Below, one piece after another: positions 59,535 to 64,000 of a DNA stretch of 64,000 nucleotides. Source of the stretch: Alphaproteobacteria bacterium (lineage in GTDB: Bacteria > Pseudomonadota > Alphaproteobacteria > Rhodospirillales > WMHbin7). The position numbers were made by a program, and so were the translations under genes. Within the stretch, counting starts at the first letter, position 1, and the number at the start of each line of letters is the position of its first letter. A model generated the notes under the pieces. The model saw only the letters and a program-made list of their open reading frames with translations. It did no database searches and had not been told where the DNA came from. The stretch lies in assembly GCA_015231795.1 (NCBI GenBank), contig JADGAX010000001.1, forward strand, positions 186,001-250,000. The letters are read 5' to 3'.

Positions 59535-60980
59535 CTACTTTAATCCACGCAGCACCTGAATGTCCAACTCGCGTATTTTCTTGCGCAAGGTGTTGCGGTT
59601 CAACCCCAGAAGCTGGGCCGCCTTGATCTGATTGCCCCTGGTGGCTTCCAAGGTGATGCCGATCAGGGGGCGTTCGACTTCCTGCAGAATCCGGTCATAG
59701 ATGCCGGTCGGCGGCAGCGCGTCGCCATGGGCCGAGAAATAGTCGCGCAGATGGCGGTCAACGGTTTCCGACAGGCTTTCCCGGTTTTCGCCATGCGAGG
59801 GTTTCATGCCCTGGCTGGTGTCGGTCAGTTCCGACTCGATCACATCCAGTCCGATGACTTCCTGCGAATAGAGAGCCGCCAGCCTGCGCATCAGATTTTC
59901 AAGCTCGCGGATATTGCCCGCCCAACGATGGCGTCTTAGGCGCTCCAACGCATCCGGCGAGATGGTTTTGGGGGCCAATCCTTCATTGGCCGCCTGACCC
60001 AGAAAATGGCGGGCCAGTTCGGGGATGTCCTCGGTGCGCTCGCGAAGCGGCGGCAGGCGGATGGGCACCACGTTCAGCCGGTAGAACAAATCCTCGCGGA
60101 ACAGTCCTTGGCGGATCAGTTGAGTCAGGTCGCGGTGAGTGGCCGCGATGATGCGCACATTGGCCCGGATGGGCACGCGCCCGCCGACCGATGTGTATTC
60201 GCCCTCTTGAAGCACCCGCAGCAGGCGGGTTTGCGCCTCGGGCGGCATGTCGCCGATTTCGTCCAGGAACAAGGTACCGCCCTCGGCCTGTTCGAAACGA
60301 CCGACCAACCGGTTGGTGGCGCCGGTGAACGACCCCTTTTCATGGCCGAACAATTCGCTTTCGATCAGTTCGCGCGGGATGGCCGCCATATTGATGGCGA
60401 CGAAGGGGCCATTCCTGCGCTTGCCATAATCGTGCAGGGCGCGGGCAACCAGCTCCTTGCCGGTGCCGGATTCACCGGTAATCATCACCGTCAGATCGGT
60501 CGTCATCAGGCGAGCCAGAACACGATAGATTTCCTGCATGGCCGCCGAGCGGCCGATCAGGGGCAGGGATTCCTCGCCGTCGGGGCTGGAATCGAAGGAG
60601 GGATCGGCCTTGGGCGCCGCCAGCGCCCGGCCCACGATATTGACCACTTCTTTCAGGTCGAAGGGCTTGGGCAGATATTCGAAGGCGCCGCGTTGCGTGG
60701 CCTTGACCGCCGTCAGCAAGGTGCTTTGCGCGCTCATGACGACGATGCGCAGATCAGGCCTGATCTTCTTGATGCGTGGAATCAGGTCCAGCCCGTTTTC
60801 GTCGGGCATCACCACGTCGGTAATCACCAGATCGCCTTCGCCGTCGGCGACCCAACGCCACAGCGTGGCGGCGTTGCCGGTGGTGCGCACCTCGTATCCT
60901 GCCCGGTTCAGGGCCTGTGTCAGAACGGTGCGGATGCTCCTGTCGTCATCGGCGATCAGAATGGTAGCGGGAAGACTCAT
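59535..60980 (-). CDS. ntrC: NtrC, sigma-54-dependent nitrogen response regulator
   Basis: 481 residues. The REC domain has D12-D13 and phospho-acceptor near 55 ([13 protein letters not shown]). The AAA+ domain has Walker [21 protein letters not shown], an intact sigma-54 loop ([16 protein letters not shown]), Walker [12 protein letters not shown] and the arginine finger region [20 protein letters not shown]. The Fis-type HTH is [20 protein letters not shown] at the C-terminus. It activates nitrogen-assimilation promoters when phosphorylated by NtrB. ATGA overlap with ntrB indicates coupled translation. Confidence 0.97.
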   Translation of the reverse strand: MSLPATILIADDDRSIRTVLTQALNRAGYEVRTTGNAATLWRWVADGEGDLVITDVVMPDENGLDLIPRIKKIRPDLRIVVMSAQSTLLTAVKATQRGAFEYLPKPFDLKEVVNIVGRALAAPKADPSFDSSPDGEESLPLIGRSAAMQEIYRVLARLMTTDLTVMITGESGTGKELVARALHDYGKRRNGPFVAINMAAIPRELIESELFGHEKGSFTGATNRLVGRFEQAEGGTLFLDEIGDMPPEAQTRLLRVLQEGEYTSVGGRVPIRANVRIIAATHRDLTQLIRQGLFREDLFYRLNVVPIRLPPLRERTEDIPELARHFLGQAANEGLAPKTISPDALERLRRHRWAGNIRELENLMRRLAALYSQEVIGLDVIESELTDTSQGMKPSHGENRESLSETVDRHLRDYFSAHGDALPPTGIYDRILQEVERPLIGITLEATRGNQIKAAQLLGLNRNTLRKKIRELDIQVLRGLK

Positions 60981-62104
60981 CAGATATCGGCTCCGGACTC
61001 GTTCGAGACCATGGGGAGATAGACGCGAAAGACCGTGCGTCTGGGCTGGCTGTCGAATTCGACGATGCCGCCGTGGTCGTCAATGATCTTGGCGACCATG
61101 GCCAGCCCCAATCCACTGCCCTTGGGTTTGGTGGTGACGAAAGGATCGAACAGATGCGGCCCCAGATCCTCGGGGATACCGTTGCCGTTGTCCTGCACGG
61201 AAACGACCAGCGGCAGATGCACGCGGCTGTCGCTGCCCGGCACGGCCAAGCGCACGCCATGCTGATAAGCGGTGGACAGCGCCACCTCGCCGCCTTCGGG
61301 GGGGCAGGCTTCAGCGGCATTCTTGACCAGATTGAGAAAGACCTGGATCAGTTGGTCGCGGTTGCCCAGCACCATGGGCAGCGACGGATCATAGGCCTCT
61401 ATGAAGCGCACTTTCTGCCCGAAACCGTTCTCGGCCAGCCTGCGCACATGTTCAAGCACGCGGTGGATGTTCACCGGCTCGCGCTCCAGGGGACGCTTGT
61501 CCGAGAACACTTCCATGCGGTCGACAAGTTGACAGATGCGATCCGTTTCGTCGCAGATCAGATGCGTCAGCACCCGGTCGTCCTCGCTGGCGTTCTGCTC
61601 CAGCAACTGGGCGGCGCCGCGGATGCCCGACAAGGGATTCTTCACTTCATGGGCCAGCATGGCCGACATGGCGGTGACCGAACGGGCCGCGTTGCGGTGA
61701 ATCATCTGGCGGCCGATCTTCATGGCGATGGAATGTTCGTGCAAGGCGATGGCGATCGAACCCGGCTCTTCGGCGACCGGGGCGACCTGGATGGTCACCG
61801 TCCGTGGACCCGTGCGCAGCGTATCGAGATTGACGCCGTATTCCGACACCGGACAATCATCTGTACGTGCTTGATGAATAAGGGAAAATAGGGGGCTATC
61901 CTCGGGGATCAGCTCGGTCAGCGGCATGCCTTCCAGGTGCCCCAGCGAGGATTCGAACAATTGCTCGGCCGCCGCGTTCAAATGCCGGATGGCGCCCTGG
62001 CCATCGACCACCATGATGGCCATCGACAGCGCGTTCAGAACAGCCTGGGCATCCAGGGGCGTTTGCGCGGGCAAGGCGCGCTTGCGGGCCTGGTTGAATT
62101 TCAT
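60980..62104 (-). CDS. ntrB: NtrB, nitrogen regulation histidine kinase
   Basis: 374 residues with no membrane segment. A PAS domain (about 20-130, [20 protein letters not shown]) is followed by HisKA with [20 protein letters not shown] (His near 152) and HATPase motifs [35 protein letters not shown]. This is the PII-responsive soluble kinase/phosphatase for NtrC. The start codon overlaps the dusB stop and its own stop overlaps the ntrC start, so dusB-ntrB-ntrC are one transcription unit as in other Proteobacteria. Confidence 0.97.
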   Translation of the reverse strand: MKFNQARKRALPAQTPLDAQAVLNALSMAIMVVDGQGAIRHLNAAAEQLFESSLGHLEGMPLTELIPEDSPLFSLIHQARTDDCPVSEYGVNLDTLRTGPRTVTIQVAPVAEEPGSIAIALHEHSIAMKIGRQMIHRNAARSVTAMSAMLAHEVKNPLSGIRGAAQLLEQNASEDDRVLTHLICDETDRICQLVDRMEVFSDKRPLEREPVNIHRVLEHVRRLAENGFGQKVRFIEAYDPSLPMVLGNRDQLIQVFLNLVKNAAEACPPEGGEVALSTAYQHGVRLAVPGSDSRVHLPLVVSVQDNGNGIPEDLGPHLFDPFVTTKPKGSGLGLAMVAKIIDDHGGIVEFDSQPRRTVFRVYLPMVSNESGADI

Positions 62105-63090
62105 CAGGCGGCCAGCCGGTCACTGGCTTGGCGCCAGAAATCAAGCAAACGTTCCCGCACCTGCTTGGCTTCGCCAAGTCGCATCAACTGGCTGCGGAAT
62201 TCCGCCGAACCGGGAAGGCCCTTCGAATACCAAGCGATATGTTTTCTGGCGATGGGAACGCCGGTACTTTCCCCATAATGGTCAAGCATGTCGTTGACAT
62301 GGTCCAACAGAACGGCCAAGCGTCCGGCGGCATCGGGTTCGTCTTTTTTCTCGCCGGTCGCCAGGAAATGCGCCGCCAGACCAGGAAACCAAGGCCGACC
62401 ATAGGCCCCTCGCCCAATCATCACACCATCTGCTCCCGAACGGTCAAGGATTTCGCGGGCCTTGTCCAGGCTGGTCACGTCGCCATTGGCGATTACCGGA
62501 ATGGTCACGGCGCGCTTGACCTCGCCGATGCGTTCATAATCTGCCTGCCCGCCGTAAAATTGGGCGCGGGTGCGGCCATGCACCGTCACCATCGCCACGC
62601 CGCTTTCTTCGGCGATCTTGGCCAGACGGGCGGCGTTGACGCTGCCCTCATCCCAGCCCAGGCGCATCTTGACGGTAACGGGAACGTCAACCGCCCTGAC
62701 CACCGCCTCCATGATGCGGCCAGCCAAAAGCTCGTCCTTCATCAGGGCCGCCCCCGCTTCGCCGCGAATAATCTTCTTGGCCGGACAGCCCATGTTGATG
62801 TCGATGATCGAAGCGCCGCGATCGGCGTTCATGCGCGCCGCATCCGCCATCACATCCGCCTCGCAGCCAACGATCTGAACGGCTTGCGGGCCTTCCTGAT
62901 CCAGGGGGCTGGACATGCGCAAGGTTTTGGCGTGGGCGCGCACCATCGCCTTGCTGGCGATCATCTCGGAAACGGTTAAGCCCGCGCCAAAGCGCCTGGC
63001 CAAACGCCGGAACGGCGCATCGCTCACCCCGGCCATGGGGGCCAGGACGACAGAATTGTCCAGACGGATTGAACCAATCGTTAATGTCAT
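62104..63090 (-). CDS. dusB: tRNA-dihydrouridine synthase B
   Basis: 328 residues of the FMN-dependent Dus family: [22 protein letters not shown] at the start, [11 protein letters not shown] with the catalytic Cys, [36 protein letters not shown] and [14 protein letters not shown]. It reduces specific uridines in the tRNA D-loop. dusB preceding a nitrogen or Fis regulator is a widely conserved arrangement. Its leader is separated from the CcsA-like gene by 85 bp. Confidence 0.96.
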   Translation of the reverse strand: MTLTIGSIRLDNSVVLAPMAGVSDAPFRRLARRFGAGLTVSEMIASKAMVRAHAKTLRMSSPLDQEGPQAVQIVGCEADVMADAARMNADRGASIIDINMGCPAKKIIRGEAGAALMKDELLAGRIMEAVVRAVDVPVTVKMRLGWDEGSVNAARLAKIAEESGVAMVTVHGRTRAQFYGGQADYERIGEVKRAVTIPVIANGDVTSLDKAREILDRSGADGVMIGRGAYGRPWFPGLAAHFLATGEKKDEPDAAGRLAVLLDHVNDMLDHYGESTGVPIARKHIAWYSKGLPGSAEFRSQLMRLGEAKQVRERLLDFWRQASDRLAA

Positions 63091-63175
63091 ATTTAGGTAA
63101 GACTCCAGGCCTGCATCAATATTATGCAGGGTGCCTGTTTGGCAAGCTCCGAATGGGCTTGAATAAGTCTAAACT

Positions 63176-63988
63176 TTAGGCAGGACTGGAAATGAGCACA
63201 TCGGTGACGAATTTAACGCCCGGATAGGCCAGGGTCAGAAGCAAATAAGCCACCAAAACCAAGCGGGTAGCGTGTCGTCCGCGAATGCCGATGCGGTGAT
63301 GGGCGGCCAGAAGCGCTGCGATCACCAAAAAAGCCAGCAGCGACAAAAGAGTCTTGTGATCCATATGGAGCCACTGGCCGCGCTCGAGCAGATTGAGCAG
63401 AAAACCGGAAATCACTCCAACCCCCAGCACGGCCTCGGCCCCCAACAGCAGAGAGAATGTCAGCCCTTCGCTTTCGGCCATGGCGGGCAAGGCCCTGGTC
63501 AAGACGGTGGGCTGCTTGCGCTTCAAGGAGCGTTCCTGCAAGAAGGCGCCCAACGCCGCCACGGCGGCCAGGGTCGCCAGCGCATAGGTGGCGACGGAAA
63601 CCAGAATATGCAAAGCGATCCAGCCAGAAGGCGCGGTGCCGATCAGGGGGCGCTCGGGCGCTTGGCTCCAAATGGCGGCGATCAGACCCAGCAAGGACAG
63701 ATAGGGCATCAGCAACGGCATCAGCCGCCAGGTCTGGCGCGACCAAAAGCTAAGGCCCATGAAAACACCCAGCGTAACCGTAATGCTGGCCCAGATGGCG
63801 GCGGACAGGCCGGTATGCCAGCCTTCCAGAATGTTGAAGGCAGTGGCCGAAGCCGGGCCGAAGATAGCCAGCGAGATGGCGGCCCAGAAAGCGCCGTCGC
63901 GTTTGGCTGGACGTATCCAGCCCAGCAGAAGGGCGGGCATCAGACAGGCCAGCGCGGCCAAAGAGTCGAAAGACGATAAATTCAGCAT
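63176..63988 (-). CDS. CcsA/HemX-like inner-membrane protein (cytochrome c assembly family, YpjD-like)
   Basis: 270 residues with about eight hydrophobic helices (for example LAALACLMPALLLGWI and LSLLGLIAAIW) and conserved histidines in WIALHILVSVATYALATLAA and QWLHMDHKTLLSLLAFLVIAALLAAHHRIG. The layout is that of the HemX/YpjD branch of the CcsA superfamily; the tryptophan-rich WWD haem-handling motif of true CcsA/CcmF is not visible, so a role in haem delivery is only suggested. The start ATG is 12 bp from the right edge of the window, so the upstream context is unknown. Confidence 0.85.
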   Translation of the reverse strand: MLNLSSFDSLAALACLMPALLLGWIRPAKRDGAFWAAISLAIFGPASATAFNILEGWHTGLSAAIWASITVTLGVFMGLSFWSRQTWRLMPLLMPYLSLLGLIAAIWSQAPERPLIGTAPSGWIALHILVSVATYALATLAAVAALGAFLQERSLKRKQPTVLTRALPAMAESEGLTFSLLLGAEAVLGVGVISGFLLNLLERGQWLHMDHKTLLSLLAFLVIAALLAAHHRIGIRGRHATRLVLVAYLLLTLAYPGVKFVTDVLISSPA

Positions 63989-64000
63989 GGGCGCACTATA

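Overview
The window is a GC-rich chromosomal segment of an alphaproteobacterium, most probably a Rhodospirillales / Magnetospirillum-like organism. The main evidence is the leftward block dusB-ntrB-ntrC-ntrY-ntrX-trkA-...-hfq-hflX, a typical alphaproteobacterial gene order. Supporting evidence is the DUF1127 mini-gene, the dense two-component signalling and the palindromic mosaic repeats common in this class. Apart from a few small or lipoprotein genes, nearly every gene can be assigned to a family. There is no prophage, transposase or CRISPR array. One tRNA gene, tRNA-Ser(UGA), is present.

Layout. (1) 1-9404: a partial EamA transporter, a DUF1127 gene divergent from a LysR regulator, a FrnE-like DsbA protein, a REC-REC-GGDEF protein whose active site is destroyed but whose c-di-GMP inhibitory site is intact, an RND efflux adaptor/pump pair behind a palindromic operator, and a TPR/glycosyltransferase-like protein. 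(2) 9524-18143: a five-gene rightward signalling operon: a single REC protein, a hybrid kinase with HPt, a five-PAS kinase, REC-HDOD, and REC fused to a catalytically dead HD-GYP. (3) 18127-28061: leftward metabolism, nadA-nadC-nadB (de novo NAD) and pyc-malonyl-CoA decarboxylase-matB (anaplerosis plus malonate activation and decarboxylation). (4) 28062-31911: a regulatory intergenic region with tRNA-Ser, then a phosphate operon (Nudix with a repetitive lysine-rich tail, DUF47, PiT permease) preceded by a near-consensus PHO box lying on its promoter, then a YdcF gene. (5) 31966-41169: cell-envelope and housekeeping genes (lytic transglycosylase, RlpA, D,D-carboxypeptidase, tmk, mlaA, holB, metG, tatD, a PhnP-like metallo-hydrolase). 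(6) 41170-42101: an A+T-rich islet with two small overlapping unknown genes. (7) 42102-45987: a ferric iron ABC importer with two Fur-like boxes. (8) 46028-49396: mazG, an MFS transporter, an unknown lipoprotein, an SDR. (9) 63988-49397, leftward: a CcsA/HemX-like membrane protein, dusB, ntrBC, ntrYX, trkA, D-amino acid transaminase, two hydrolases, hfq, hflX, an inositol-phosphatase-like gene and a periplasmic cupin.

The least explained parts are the 9.5-18.1 kb phosphorelay ending in a dead HD-GYP, the PopA-like c-di-GMP receptor candidate at 2.2-3.6 kb, the PHO-box-controlled Nudix with a (KPKLKAKAKA)n tail, and the small A+T-rich two-gene islet at 41.3-41.8 kb. All functional statements come from reading motifs and neighbours by eye; no database search was possible.
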